Positions 1 to 8,214 of a stretch of 38,110 bases of DNA are shown piece after piece; within the stretch, counting starts at the first letter, position 1, and each line of letters opens with the position of its first letter. The position numbers and the translations under genes were made by a program. Origin of the DNA: an uncultured Bacillota bacterium (lineage in GTDB: Bacteria; Bacillota_I; Bacilli_A; Izemoplasmatales; UBA1188); NCBI GenBank assembly GCA_937907585.1, contig CALCVH010000178.1, forward strand, positions 1 to 38,110, read 5' to 3'. Below the pieces are notes generated by a model, which was given only the letters and a program-made list of their open reading frames with translations, was not told the DNA's origin and made no database searches.

Positions 1-146
1 CTTTAACAAGTATTAAATACTTATCTAATAAAGATAAGAGTTTTAATAATAATTATTAAATAATATAGAATATCTATCTAAAACTAAGATTTTTGTTAAT
101 TTACATCTCTATTTAGAGAAAAAATCTCTGAATAATAAAATTTATA

Positions 147-175
147 TTGATAATTAGATTAAATTATATTATAAT
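147..175 (+). promoter_or_regulatory. Promoter of the AAA ATPase/RloB pair
   Basis: A -35 box TTGATA (147-152), a 17-nt spacer and a perfect -10 box TATAAT (170-175) precede the ATPase gene. Transcription should start near 182, giving a leader of about 27 nt with a strong Shine-Dalgarno stretch at 191-199 (GGGGGAGG core). The rest of 1-146 is very AT-rich, with small hairpins (for example CTTATC/GATAAG near 20-40), and I see no gene in it. Confidence 0.75.
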
Positions 176-208
176 TAAGACACAATTAATAGGGGGAGGC
201 ATATTGTA

Positions 209-1567
209 ATGCTTATTAAAATTTCTCTTGAAAACTTTAAATCTTTTGATCAAAAAGAAGAACTATCAATGATATCTTCTAGCAAAATACAAGGTAATAA
301 GAATCATCGCATACAAATAAAACAAACTAAACTGCTTAAAAACGCTGTTGTTTATGGAGCAAATGCATCTGGAAAATCAAACTTGGTTAAGGCGTTTGCT
401 TTTATTAAAACAACTATTATGGATGGACTTCCTGTTACTTGTATTGACGATTTCTGCAAGAATAAGGAAGAAAATAAAACAAAAGAAAGTGTTTTTGAAC
501 TGCAATTTACTGTTGGTGATAAGTTTTATGCATATGGTTTTTCTGCGATTCTTAATCAAAGAAAAATCACAGAGGAATGGCTTTATGAACTGATGCAAGA
601 TGGGGGAGCTCATAAGTTATTCATTAAAGAGGGCTATAACGCTCCAATTTTGGGTGATGATGTTAAATTGTCAACTATAGAAAAAAGTAGATTTAATGTT
701 TATTCTGAAGACTTTGCTGGACAAGATTCAAAACTCTTCCTTACAGAAATGAATAGAGGAAAGAAATATGATGATAAATCAAAATTACTATTTTTCCAAC
801 AAGTATTTGATTGGATTATGAACAATATAATAGTCATTACTCCAAATATGGGTATTTCTAATACTGAAGCATATTATAATGATGAGTCATTAGAAAATAT
901 CAGTAAGTTAATACAAACATTTGATACTGGTATTACTGAAATTAAAACAAAAAAAATCACTATAGAAGAAATGAGCAATATGATTCCAGCTGAAATTGTG
1001 CAAGGAATTTTTAACCAATTAATAAGCCAAATGAAGATTTCTGATGCACAAGTTGTTCAAATGTCATGGAGAGTTGATGGTGGCTTTTTTAACGTTCGTT
1101 TTATACAGGGTAATTCAGAACCAGAGATTACTACACTCGTTTTAAAACATGGAAAATCTGTTTTTGATTTTAATTTTGTTGAAGAGTCTGATGGAACAAA
1201 AAGATTATTTGACCTTATAGATATGCTCCTTACAGAACGACCAGACACAGTTTTTGTGGTTGATGAATTAGAACGCAGTCTACATCCAAAGTTAACTGAG
1301 CGTTTCTTAAAATTATTTATGGAAGCTCATGATGGAACAAATATGCAACTAATATTTACTACACATGAAGATACAATTATGGACCAAGTTCTTTTTAGAA
1401 GAGATGAGATTTGGTTTGTAGAAAGAGATATAGATAATTCCACTAAAATTTACTCTTTAGATCGCTTTAAAGAAAGATATGATAAGAAATTGAGTAAGGC
1501 TTATCTTGAAGGAAGATATGGCGCTATTCCAGTATTTAAACATTTTTCTTTTAAAAAAGGAGAATAA
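209..1567 (+). CDS. AAA family ATPase (RloA/AbiL-i-like), probable phage defence
   Basis: This 452-aa protein is an ABC/SMC-type 'AAA15/21' ATPase of the kind found in anti-phage gene pairs, not a transporter subunit. Residues 1-20 have the family start (KISLENFKSF). Walker A is GANASGKSN at 50-58. A signature-like ESDGTKRL lies at 326-333, Walker B VFVVDE ends in D352-E353, and a switch histidine sits in TTHED (H386). The Walker A to signature gap of about 270 residues holds the coiled-coil or lid insertion typical of the group. The start is fixed by the SD at 191-199. The next gene, an RloB homologue, begins 2 nt after the stop, so both come from one mRNA. The pair resembles RloA-RloB, and probably AbiLi-AbiLii of lactococci; that assignment is from family knowledge. 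Activity against phage is inferred. Confidence 0.8.
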   Translation: MLIKISLENFKSFDQKEELSMISSSKIQGNKNHRIQIKQTKLLKNAVVYGANASGKSNLVKAFAFIKTTIMDGLPVTCIDDFCKNKEENKTKESVFELQFTVGDKFYAYGFSAILNQRKITEEWLYELMQDGGAHKLFIKEGYNAPILGDDVKLSTIEKSRFNVYSEDFAGQDSKLFLTEMNRGKKYDDKSKLLFFQQVFDWIMNNIIVITPNMGISNTEAYYNDESLENISKLIQTFDTGITEIKTKKITIEEMSNMIPAEIVQGIFNQLISQMKISDAQVVQMSWRVDGGFFNVRFIQGNSEPEITTLVLKHGKSVFDFNFVEESDGTKRLFDLIDMLLTERPDTVFVVDELERSLHPKLTERFLKLFMEAHDGTNMQLIFTTHEDTIMDQVLFRRDEIWFVERDIDNSTKIYSLDRFKERYDKKLSKAYLEGRYGAIPVFKHFSFKKGE

Positions 1568-1569
1568 AA

Positions 1570-2265
1570 ATGCCAATACATACCTATACAAACTGGAATA
1601 GTCGTCCTTCAGATCAATTTGATCAAATTGAGCCTTTTCGTAAATACATTTTTATTTGCGAAGGAGCAAATACTGAGACTTTTTATTTTAAAAGATTGAT
1701 TGATATTAGAAAACAGTTGGGTATACATCCTTTAATAGATGTTTGCTTATGGGAAAAGACTGATGAAGATCGAAATTTGTCATTCGCAAAAAATCTTTTT
1801 GATTTCGCTATAAAACAAAAAGAAAATCCTAATAATGAGTTCGATTATGAAAGAGATAAGATGGTCATAGTATTCGATGGAGATATCTTTGAAAAGAAAG
1901 TAGAAGGATATGATGAACTTATATCTAATATCGAAAAGACAGATATTGCAGGTGTGACTAATCCTAATTTTGAATTGTTCTTGTTGCTTCATATTGATGG
2001 GAGTTATGAAGAAAAGATTAAGGGACATGAAGTAGAATTTCTTAATGTTGATGAAAATGGTAGGTATAGTTACGCGTATAATCTACTTCGTGATTTGACT
2101 GGTATGAATGCGAAAAAGAATCCAGAAATTGGAAATCTTGCAGATGAAGTTCAAATAGCTATTTCTCAAGAAAAGATGATTAATCAGGATATCCACAACC
2201 TAAAAGGAAATGTTAGCAGTAATATCGGCAAGATTTTAGAAGAAATAATAAATGAAAAACCGTAA
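1570..2265 (+). CDS. RloB-family protein, partner of the AAA ATPase
   Basis: This 231-aa protein shows the RloB family pattern. A strand followed by CEGANTET is at residues 30-37 (acidic E31 and E36). A second acidic strand, VIVFDGD, has D103 and D105. The hallmark NPNFELFLLLH follows about 30 residues later. The spaced acidic residues resemble a TOPRIM-like nuclease centre, so this is likely the effector, with the upstream ATPase as sensor or regulator. It is separated from the ATPase gene by only 2 nt. No methylase or restriction subunit is adjacent, although RloB genes were first noticed next to restriction loci. About 100 nt of AT-rich sequence without a clear terminator follows. Family assignment is fairly secure; nuclease activity and substrate are inferred. 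Confidence 0.75.
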   Translation: MPIHTYTNWNSRPSDQFDQIEPFRKYIFICEGANTETFYFKRLIDIRKQLGIHPLIDVCLWEKTDEDRNLSFAKNLFDFAIKQKENPNNEFDYERDKMVIVFDGDIFEKKVEGYDELISNIEKTDIAGVTNPNFELFLLLHIDGSYEEKIKGHEVEFLNVDENGRYSYAYNLLRDLTGMNAKKNPEIGNLADEVQIAISQEKMINQDIHNLKGNVSSNIGKILEEIINEKP

Positions 2266-2355
2266 AACTATTGATTAAATAAAAAATCATTTCCACGTTA
2301 TTTTTAGCTTACTTTTACCATATTTTATTTAGTTAATTAAATTATTTTTAATAAT

Positions 2356-2384
2356 TTGAAATATTCTATTCGTTGGTTTATCAT
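2356..2384 (+). promoter_or_regulatory. Promoter giving a probably leaderless mRNA
   Basis: TTGAAA (2356-2361), a 17-nt spacer and TATCAT (2379-2384) each match the consensus at five of six positions. Only six bases separate the -10 box from the GTG at 2391, so the mRNA would begin at or next to the start codon. No Shine-Dalgarno is visible. This placement decides the start of the downstream phosphoesterase. Confidence 0.65.
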
Positions 2385-2390
2385 ATTAAT

Positions 2391-3113
2391 GTGAGAATAA
2401 ACAAATATAATGTAGACGCAAAATTAAATAAAACATATAAAATATTATTTTTATCAGACTTTCATGATAGAAAATTTGATATTATGAAACCTTTGATAGA
2501 ATCGCTAGAATTTGATTTTATAGTTATTACTGGCGATTTGGTAGATACTAAGATTAATGAATCTAAACATGCGGTTGATTTTTTAAAATATCTATTATCC
2601 TTTAATAAGAAAGTATTTTATTCTTTAGGCAATCACGAATATTTATTTGATTATCATGATGTAGACTATATTAAAAATTTAGGTGTGAATATATTACATA
2701 ATGAATTCATTTATTATGATGAACTAGTTATTGGTGGGTTGACTTCGTGTGGAGTACTTGATGAAAGTATCAAAAATAAAAATAGAAATATGAAGTTAAT
2801 TCCTAATCTATTATGGATAGAAGATATGGAAAAGACTAGTGGATATAAAATTCTATTATCTCATCATCCTGAATATTATAAAAAGTATCTTAAGAATTAT
2901 AATTTAGACTTGATTCTATCTGGTCACGCTCATGGTGGGCAAATTAGAATATTTAATAGAGGACTTTTCGCTCCTGGACAAGGAATATTTCCTAAATATA
3001 CAAAAGGAATATATGATAATAAACTAATTGTATCAACTGGACTTAAGAATACAGGAATTATAGTACCTAGATTATTTAATGAAACAGAAATAATATTATT
3101 AACACTTAATTAA
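2391..3113 (+). CDS. Metallophosphoesterase (YkuE/YaeI-like)
   Basis: With the GTG start at 2391 this is a 240-aa calcineurin-like phosphoesterase. The five metal-binding blocks are present in order: SDFH (D23, H25), GDLVD (D49, D52), GNHE (about 81-84), LSHHP (about 160) and SGHAHGGQ (about 180). The C-terminal GHAHGGQ form is typical of the YkuE/LpxG-like branch acting on phosphodiester or pyrophosphate bonds, often of lipid substrates. Family members usually carry an N-terminal membrane segment of 20-40 residues; this one lacks it, so it is shorter and presumably soluble. The in-frame TTG at 2373 would sit inside the promoter, so I prefer GTG 2391. The gene stands alone: its own promoter is upstream and a hairpin starts within its stop codon. 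The substrate cannot be told. Confidence 0.8.
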   Translation: MRINKYNVDAKLNKTYKILFLSDFHDRKFDIMKPLIESLEFDFIVITGDLVDTKINESKHAVDFLKYLLSFNKKVFYSLGNHEYLFDYHDVDYIKNLGVNILHNEFIYYDELVIGGLTSCGVLDESIKNKNRNMKLIPNLLWIEDMEKTSGYKILLSHHPEYYKKYLKNYNLDLILSGHAHGGQIRIFNRGLFAPGQGIFPKYTKGIYDNKLIVSTGLKNTGIIVPRLFNETEIILLTLN

Positions 3114-3136
3114 CACGGATTTTATATTCGTGTTTT
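3112..3136 (+). terminator. Rho-independent terminator after the phosphoesterase
   Basis: AACACG (3112-3117) pairs with CGTGTT (3129-3134), and two further weak pairs extend the stem. A short T run (3133-3136) follows. The stem begins inside the TAA stop codon of the phosphoesterase gene. Confidence 0.6.
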
Positions 3137-3171
3137 ACATTTGATGATGTTTTTAGAAAACTTTTATATTT

Positions 3172-3204
3172 AATATTCTTTAATAAGAATATTTATAGTA
3201 TAAT
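3172..3204 (+). promoter_or_regulatory. Promoter of the hpt-purB-purA operon with inverted repeat
   Basis: A -10 box TATAAT lies at 3199-3204. The expected -35 position (3176-3181) is poor. A perfect 9-bp inverted repeat, AATATTCTT (3172-3180) and AAGAATATT (3185-3193) separated by TAAT, covers the -35 region and part of the spacer. This is where an operator would lie, so it is a candidate regulator site for the purine operon. It does not look like the PurBox of Bacillus PurR. No purine riboswitch fold was recognised in the 27-nt leader. Confidence 0.6.
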
Positions 3205-3231
3205 ATTATTTGGTTTTCTTATGGAGGTTTT

Positions 3232-3777
3232 ATGCAGTACCCAAAAGATATAATTACAGAAATATTAATGAGTGAAGAAGAAATTAATACTAGATCAAAA
3301 GAAATAGCGCAGGAGATAACTAAGGATTATGAAAATAAAAATTTAGTTCTAGTCGCTACACTTAAAGGTTCTGTTCCTTTCTTTTCAAGCGTTATGAGAT
3401 ATGTAAATCTAGATTGTGAAATACAGTTTATTAGAGCGTCTAGTTATGTAGGAAATACTACTTTAACTACTGGAAAAGTAAAAGTAACTAGCCCAACTGA
3501 ATTCGATGTTAAAGATAAGGATGTATTAATCATAGAAGATATAGTAGATTCTGGACTCACTGCGAAATCATTATTTGATTATTTTAATGAAAGAGGTTCA
3601 AGAACTGTAAATATCTGTTCTTTGCTTGATAAGCCATCAAGGAGAATTGTGGATGTTAAACCAAAATATGTTGGTAAAGTTATAGAAGATAAGTTCGTTA
3701 TTGGATTTGGTCTAGACTACAATGAAAAATATAGAAACCTTCCATTTGTTGGTGTAATTAATAAAAAATATATTTAA
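3232..3777 (+). CDS. hpt: Hypoxanthine phosphoribosyltransferase
   Basis: This 181-aa type I phosphoribosyltransferase converts hypoxanthine (and usually guanine) plus PRPP to IMP/GMP in purine salvage. The PRPP loop VLIIEDIVDSGLT lies at residues 98-110, with the E102-D103 acidic pair and D106. A substrate loop (SYVGNTT, residues 71-77) matches the HPRT flexible loop, and the N-terminal KGSVPF (45-50) is the PPi-binding loop. Length matches the family (about 180 aa). The ATG follows a clear SD (TGGAGG) about 6 nt upstream. It is first in an operon with purB and purA, so salvaged hypoxanthine can be carried through IMP to AMP. The next ORF starts 9 nt after the stop. Confidence 0.95.
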   Translation: MQYPKDIITEILMSEEEINTRSKEIAQEITKDYENKNLVLVATLKGSVPFFSSVMRYVNLDCEIQFIRASSYVGNTTLTTGKVKVTSPTEFDVKDKDVLIIEDIVDSGLTAKSLFDYFNERGSRTVNICSLLDKPSRRIVDVKPKYVGKVIEDKFVIGFGLDYNEKYRNLPFVGVINKKYI

Positions 3778-3786
3778 GAGGTCACC

Positions 3787-5079
3787 ATGATTAAGAGATA
3801 TTCATCAAAAGAATTAGAGGATATATTTTCTGATGAACATAAGTTCAACAATTTTTTGTTGGTAGAAGAAGCTGTAGTTGAAGCTTACGTTAAACTTGGA
3901 TTAGTACCTTTAGAAGATTATCAAAAAATTGTTGATAAAGCTCATATTGATTTAAATAGAATATCAGAAATTGAAAATGTTACAAAACATGATGTTATTG
4001 CGTTTACTAGATCTATTTCTGAACAGTTAGGAGATGAAAGAAAGTGGATTCACTATTCTTTAACATCTACTGACGTTGTAGATAGTGCTCAATCACTATC
4101 TATTAAAGAAGCGAATGATATCATCTTAAATAGATTAAATAAACTAATTGAAGTTGTAAAAGATAAAGCTATTAAATATCAAAATCAACCAATCATTGGT
4201 AGAACACATGGAATGCATGCGGAAGTAACATCTTTCGGTTTGAAATGGGCATTATGGTATGATGAACTTCTTAGATGTAAGAATAGATTTATAGAAGAAA
4301 GAAAAAATATTGAAGTTATTAAATTAAGTGGCGCTGTAGGAAACTATGCGAACATTCCTATGGAAGTAGAAGAATTTGTATCTAAGAAATTCAATATGAA
4401 TCATTCTTTAATATCTACTCAAGTGTTATCTAGAGATAGACATGCATCATTCATATTTTCAATTTCAATGATCGCATCATGTCTAGAAAAGATCGCAACC
4501 GAAATTAGACATCTATCTAGAAGCGAAATTAAAGAAGTTGAAGAATATTTTGAATCTGGACAAAAAGGATCTAGCGCTATGCCTCATAAGAGAAATCCAA
4601 TCTCATCTGAAAACATCTGTGGATGCGCTAGAATCGTGAAATCTTATGTTAATGTTGCGCTAGAAAACAATATCTTATGGCATGAAAGAGATATATCTCA
4701 TTCATCAGCTGAAAGAATCATGATTCCTGATGCATTAACTTTAATTGAATATATGTTAAAGAGAATGACTAAGATATTAGATACTTTAGTTGTATATAAA
4801 GATAAAATGGAAGAAGATATCAATTTAACATTTGGTGTAGTGTATTCTGGAAATGTTTTACAAACATTAATTAATAAGGGATTGTCTAGAGAAGAAGGAT
4901 ATGATTTAATTCAACCTATCGCTTTTGATGCGCTAAATACTAAAACACATTTTAAAGAACTACTTAAAAAGAATGAAAAGATTAGTTCTATACTAAATGA
5001 TAAAGAGATAGATGAATGTTTTAGTGAAGATTACTATTTAAAAAATGTTAAAAAAATATATGAAAGATTAGGTATTTAA
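3787..5079 (+). CDS. purB: Adenylosuccinate lyase
   Basis: This 430-aa fumarase/aspartase-superfamily enzyme cleaves adenylosuccinate to AMP plus fumarate (and SAICAR in de novo synthesis). The superfamily signature SSAMPHKRNP lies near residues 262-271, with the flexible serine loop just before it. TSTDVVDS (about 97-104) and GRTHGMHAE (about 138-146) are the other two conserved blocks, the latter carrying the catalytic histidine. Length is normal. The SD AAGAGGT is just upstream of the ATG. purA begins 2 nt after the stop, so the two steps IMP to adenylosuccinate to AMP are adjacent and probably translated together. No de novo purine genes are in the window, so a salvage role is favoured here. 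Confidence 0.95.
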   Translation: MIKRYSSKELEDIFSDEHKFNNFLLVEEAVVEAYVKLGLVPLEDYQKIVDKAHIDLNRISEIENVTKHDVIAFTRSISEQLGDERKWIHYSLTSTDVVDSAQSLSIKEANDIILNRLNKLIEVVKDKAIKYQNQPIIGRTHGMHAEVTSFGLKWALWYDELLRCKNRFIEERKNIEVIKLSGAVGNYANIPMEVEEFVSKKFNMNHSLISTQVLSRDRHASFIFSISMIASCLEKIATEIRHLSRSEIKEVEEYFESGQKGSSAMPHKRNPISSENICGCARIVKSYVNVALENNILWHERDISHSSAERIMIPDALTLIEYMLKRMTKILDTLVVYKDKMEEDINLTFGVVYSGNVLQTLINKGLSREEGYDLIQPIAFDALNTKTHFKELLKKNEKISSILNDKEIDECFSEDYYLKNVKKIYERLGI

Positions 5080-5081
5080 GT

Positions 5082-6362
5082 ATGGGAAAATCATTATTAA
5101 TTTTAGGAAGCCAATGGGGCGATGAAGGAAAAGGAAAAATTACTAACTATCTATCTAATAAAGCTGATATAGTAATTAGATATCAAGGTGGAAATAACGC
5201 AGGACACACTATTGTATTTAATGGACATAAATACGCTCTTAGATTAATTCCATCTGGTGTGTTTAATGAAAATGTTAAATGTATTATGGCTAACGGAATG
5301 GTAATTAATCCTAGAGCTTTTAAAGAAGAAGTATCTGAATTAATAAACGCAGGTTTTTCTTGTAAGAACATCTATATTTCTGATAGAGCTCATGTAATAT
5401 TTGATCATCACTTAGAATTAGATAGACTCAATGAAGAAGCGTTAGGTGATAAGAAAATAGGCACTACTAAAAAAGGTATTGGCCCAGCTTATACTGATAA
5501 GATCGCAAGAACAGGAATGAGAATGTGCGATTTTGTAAGCGTTGATTTCCCTGAGCTATATAAAAACTTATTAGAATTTAAGAATAAACAGATAAAGGAT
5601 TTAGGTGGAACACCTATCGATTATGAGAAGACTGTAAAAGAATATATGGATTTAGCTAGCTACATGCGTCCTATGGTTACTGATACAGTTAAGATGATTG
5701 GTGATGCGAGAAAAGAAGGAAAAAATATCCTATTTGAAGGCGCTCAAGGAGCTCTACTCGATATTGATTTTGGAAGTTATCCATATGTTACATCATCAAA
5801 CGTTACAAGCGGTGGAACTATCAGTGGAACTGGTATAGGATGTCACGGAGTTGATGAAGTTTTAGGAATTGTAAAATCATATGAAACTAGAGTTGGTGAA
5901 GGCGCATTCCCAACTGAACAATTAAATGAGATTGGTGATTTGATTAGAGAAAGAGGACATGAATACGGAACTGTAACTCATCGTCCTAGAAGATGCGGAT
6001 TCTTAGATTTGCCAGCTTTAAAATATTCAATCCAAATCAATTCAATAACTTCAATTTGTTTAACTCTTCTAGACGTATTAACTGGTTTTGATAAGATTAA
6101 TGTTTGTACTCATTATGATTATAAGGGAGAAAGAATCGATACTTTACCAGCATCTGATAGGGTATTAAGAGAATGTAAACCTGTATACGCTAAGCTTGAT
6201 GGATGGAGTGAAGATATTTCTAATATAAAATCATTTGAGGATTTACCAGTTAACGCTAGAAAGTATGTTGAATTCATTGAAAAAGAAGTAGGTGTACCTG
6301 TTGTGATGGTTTCAACAGGCCCAGATAAATACCAAACTATTATAAGAAAGGAAATATTTTAA
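5082..6362 (+). CDS. purA: Adenylosuccinate synthetase
   Basis: This 426-aa GTP-dependent ligase makes adenylosuccinate from IMP and aspartate. The modified P-loop GSQWGDEGKGK is at residues 9-19, with the catalytic aspartate in GDEGK. GNNAGHT (about 37-43) holds the catalytic histidine. GTTKKGIGPAY lies near 126-136, and the C-terminal VSTGPD is typical of the GTP-binding end. Full length. No good SD is visible, but the start lies 2 nt after the purB stop, so translational coupling is likely. The stop overlaps the next ATG by one base (TAATG). Confidence 0.95.
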   Translation: MGKSLLILGSQWGDEGKGKITNYLSNKADIVIRYQGGNNAGHTIVFNGHKYALRLIPSGVFNENVKCIMANGMVINPRAFKEEVSELINAGFSCKNIYISDRAHVIFDHHLELDRLNEEALGDKKIGTTKKGIGPAYTDKIARTGMRMCDFVSVDFPELYKNLLEFKNKQIKDLGGTPIDYEKTVKEYMDLASYMRPMVTDTVKMIGDARKEGKNILFEGAQGALLDIDFGSYPYVTSSNVTSGGTISGTGIGCHGVDEVLGIVKSYETRVGEGAFPTEQLNEIGDLIRERGHEYGTVTHRPRRCGFLDLPALKYSIQINSITSICLTLLDVLTGFDKINVCTHYDYKGERIDTLPASDRVLRECKPVYAKLDGWSEDISNIKSFEDLPVNARKYVEFIEKEVGVPVVMVSTGPDKYQTIIRKEIF

Positions 6363-7786
6363 TGGATAAAAAATACGATGTTATTATCGTTGGGGCCGGA
6401 CCAATGGGTATTTATACTGCCTATGAGTTCATGATTAAAAGCCCTGACACTAAAGTATTGTTAATAGAAAAAGGAAATGATATTTATTCAAGAAAATGTC
6501 CTATTCTTTCTGGGAAGATAAAAAAATGTCCTATGGACGCTTACGGAAACTCTGGATGTAAACCAGCTTGTATGATGACATCTGGATTTGGTGGATGTGG
6601 CGCTTTTAGTGACGGTAAATTTAATATAACTACTGAATTTGGTGGTTGGATGGGTGATTACATCGATAATGATGAACTCATCGATTTAATCAAATATGTA
6701 GATAAGATCCAACTTGAATATGGAGCACCTACTGAATTAACTAATCCAAACACTAAAGAAGTATTTGAGATAGAAAAGAAAGCTATCGGCGCTGGACTTA
6801 GATTATTAAGAGGCGAAGTAAGACATTTAGGTACAGAAATTAACCTTCAAGTTCTAACAAACATCTATGAAGCTATGAGAGGCAAAAACATTGATTTTGT
6901 CTTCCAAAAATCTGTTAAAGATATAATTGATGAAGATAAGAAAATCAAAGGTGTTGTATTAGAAGATGGAACTATAATAAACGCTGATTATGTTGTATTA
7001 GGTGTTGGTAGACCAGGCGCTTTGTGGCTTGCAAACACAATGTCTAGACACGGTGTAAAATTCAAAAACAATAGAGTAGATATTGGAGTTAGAGTTGAAA
7101 CCAACAATATCGTTATGGATGAAATAAATAAATATCTATATGAAGGCAAATTCATCTTTAATACATCTGTAGGTACACGTGTAAGAACATTCTGTTCAAA
7201 TCCTAGTGGACACGTAGTTATGGAAAACCATAATGGTGTTATCATCTGTAATGGTCATTCATACCATGAAAAAGAATTAGGTAGCGAAAATACTAACTTT
7301 GCGCTTCTAGTATCTCATGAATTTAGTGAACCATTCAACGAACCTACAAAATACGCTGAAGAAATCTCAAGACTCGCAAACAAACTTTCTGGTGGCGCTG
7401 TTCTTGTACAAAGATATGGAGATATTAGACAAGGAAGAAGATCAACTGAAAAGAGAATCAATGAAGGCTTTGTGAAACCTACATTAAAAGAAGCTGTTCC
7501 TGGAGATTTAAGTTTAGTATTACCATATAAGACAATGCAGTCACTAATTGAAATGATCAACGCATTAGATAAAGTTACTCCTGGTATCGCAAATGATCAT
7601 ACCTTATTCTATGGTGTAGAAGCTAAATTCTATTCTGATAGAATTGACTGTGACAATAATTTTGAAACAAAGATTAAGAATTTATACGTTGGTGGTGATG
7701 GTGCAGGTATAACTAGAGGACTTGCACAATCAAGCGCTAATGGTGTAAAAATCGCTAGAAACATCATTTCAAAACTCAAAAAATAA
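6362..7786 (+). CDS. FAD-dependent protein of the COG2509 type
   Basis: This 474-aa flavoprotein opens with a Rossmann dinucleotide motif, VGAGPMG (residues 10-16). It ends with a second FAD contact, VGGDGAG, near 446-452, followed by the usual 'NGVKIARNI' helix. Four cysteines lie in the N-terminal third (KCPILSGKIKKCPMD, GCKPACM), which is characteristic of the uncharacterised FAD-dependent dehydrogenases near aminoacetone/geranylgeranyl reductase-like enzymes. It overlaps the purA stop by one base, so it belongs to the salvage operon, though its substrate is unknown and no purine link is established. An SD-like AAGGAA precedes the start. I could not see a convincing terminator after it. 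Confidence 0.75.
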   Translation: MDKKYDVIIVGAGPMGIYTAYEFMIKSPDTKVLLIEKGNDIYSRKCPILSGKIKKCPMDAYGNSGCKPACMMTSGFGGCGAFSDGKFNITTEFGGWMGDYIDNDELIDLIKYVDKIQLEYGAPTELTNPNTKEVFEIEKKAIGAGLRLLRGEVRHLGTEINLQVLTNIYEAMRGKNIDFVFQKSVKDIIDEDKKIKGVVLEDGTIINADYVVLGVGRPGALWLANTMSRHGVKFKNNRVDIGVRVETNNIVMDEINKYLYEGKFIFNTSVGTRVRTFCSNPSGHVVMENHNGVIICNGHSYHEKELGSENTNFALLVSHEFSEPFNEPTKYAEEISRLANKLSGGAVLVQRYGDIRQGRRSTEKRINEGFVKPTLKEAVPGDLSLVLPYKTMQSLIEMINALDKVTPGIANDHTLFYGVEAKFYSDRIDCDNNFETKIKNLYVGGDGAGITRGLAQSSANGVKIARNIISKLKK

Positions 7787-7848
7787 TTTATTTAACGGCT
7801 TATTATTTTATTGCGTCTACCTTTTAAATAAAGCGCATAAAAAAATGC

Positions 7849-7878
7849 TTGCATTATAACATTATGATGTGTTAAAAT
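7849..7878 (+). promoter_or_regulatory. Promoter of tRNA-Tyr (extended -10)
   Basis: TTGCAT (7849-7854), an 18-nt spacer and TAAAAT (7873-7878) lie 19 nt before the tRNA. The TG at 7870-7871 makes it an extended -10 (TGnTAAAAT). Confidence 0.6.
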
Positions 7879-7897
7879 AATTAAGCCGTAAAAAAAC

Positions 7898-7982
7898 GGG
7901 AAGATAGCGAAGAGGCTAAACGCGGTGGACTGTAAATCCACTCTCTACGAGTTCGATGGTTCGAATCCATCTCTTCCCACCA
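7898..7982 (+). tRNA. tRNA-Tyr (GUA)
   Basis: The acceptor stem GGGAAGA (7898-7904) pairs with TCTTCCC (7972-7978), followed by discriminator A and an encoded CCA (7980-7982). The anticodon stem GTGGA/TCCAC (7925-7929/7937-7941) encloses a loop with anticodon GTA at 7932-7934. The T arm GATGG/CCATC (7955-7959/7967-7971) has the loop TTCGAAT. The long variable arm (7942-7954) fits bacterial tRNA-Tyr. Confidence 0.97.
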
Positions 7983-8008
7983 TTAAGTAATATTACGACA
8001 TATTGTTA

Positions 8009-8028
8009 ACGACATTATGTCGTTTTTT
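8009..8028 (+). terminator. Terminator of tRNA-Tyr
   Basis: ACGAC (8009-8013) pairs with GTCGT (8019-8023), with two further inner A/T pairs possible, followed by six T (8023-8028). It lies 26 nt after the tRNA, so the tRNA is a monocistronic unit. Confidence 0.8.
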
Positions 8029-8058
8029 CTTTGTTTTCGTAAACTAAAAAAATTTTAG

Positions 8059-8166
8059 GTTCGAACACTTGAACGTATACGTCAAAATGTTCTATTTTTA
8101 CAAAAACATTCTGATTGTACTATATATGTTGATGATGGTGCGTATAGCCTAGTAAAAAGAAGTTAA
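8059..8166 (+). other. Start-less open frame, possible gene remnant
   Basis: Between the tRNA terminator and the next hairpin there is an open frame of 35 codons (between TAG 8056-8058 and TAA 8164-8166) with protein-like composition (for example TLERIRQN and DCTIYVDDGAYSL) but no start codon or SD. It may be the tail of a decayed gene or chance. The surrounding 8029-8170 holds nothing else that I can name. Confidence 0.2.
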
Positions 8167-8170
8167 TAAT

Positions 8171-8210
8171 AAAACCCATAATATATGGATGACCATACGT
8201 TATGGGTTTT
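8171..8210. terminator. Bidirectional hairpin terminator
   Basis: An 11-bp arm AAAACCCATAA (8171-8181) pairs with TTATGGGTTTT (8200-8210). An inner TATGG/CCATA stem (8184-8188/8193-8197) lengthens the hairpin. It begins 4 nt beyond the stop of the minus-strand CPBP gene and ends in T runs on both strands, so it can serve traffic from both sides. Confidence 0.85.
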
Positions 8211-8214
8211 TAGA

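Noticed and set aside
209..1567. ABC transporter ATPase for the sugar importer
   Set aside because: The Walker A to Walker B distance, long insertion and RloB partner fit the AAA15/21 defence type, and it is 24 kb from the permeases.
3137..3231. Purine riboswitch before hpt
   Set aside because: The promoter leaves a leader of only about 20-27 nt, too short for the aptamer, and no aptamer core was seen.
7787..7848. Terminator after the FAD protein gene
   Set aside because: Only a 9-bp AT-only inverted repeat with a 28-nt loop (7787-7795/7824-7832) is present, with no stable stem or proper T run.
8061..8078. Second tRNA or tRNA fragment (GGTTCGAA resembles a T loop)
   Set aside because: No matching acceptor or anticodon stems surround it.
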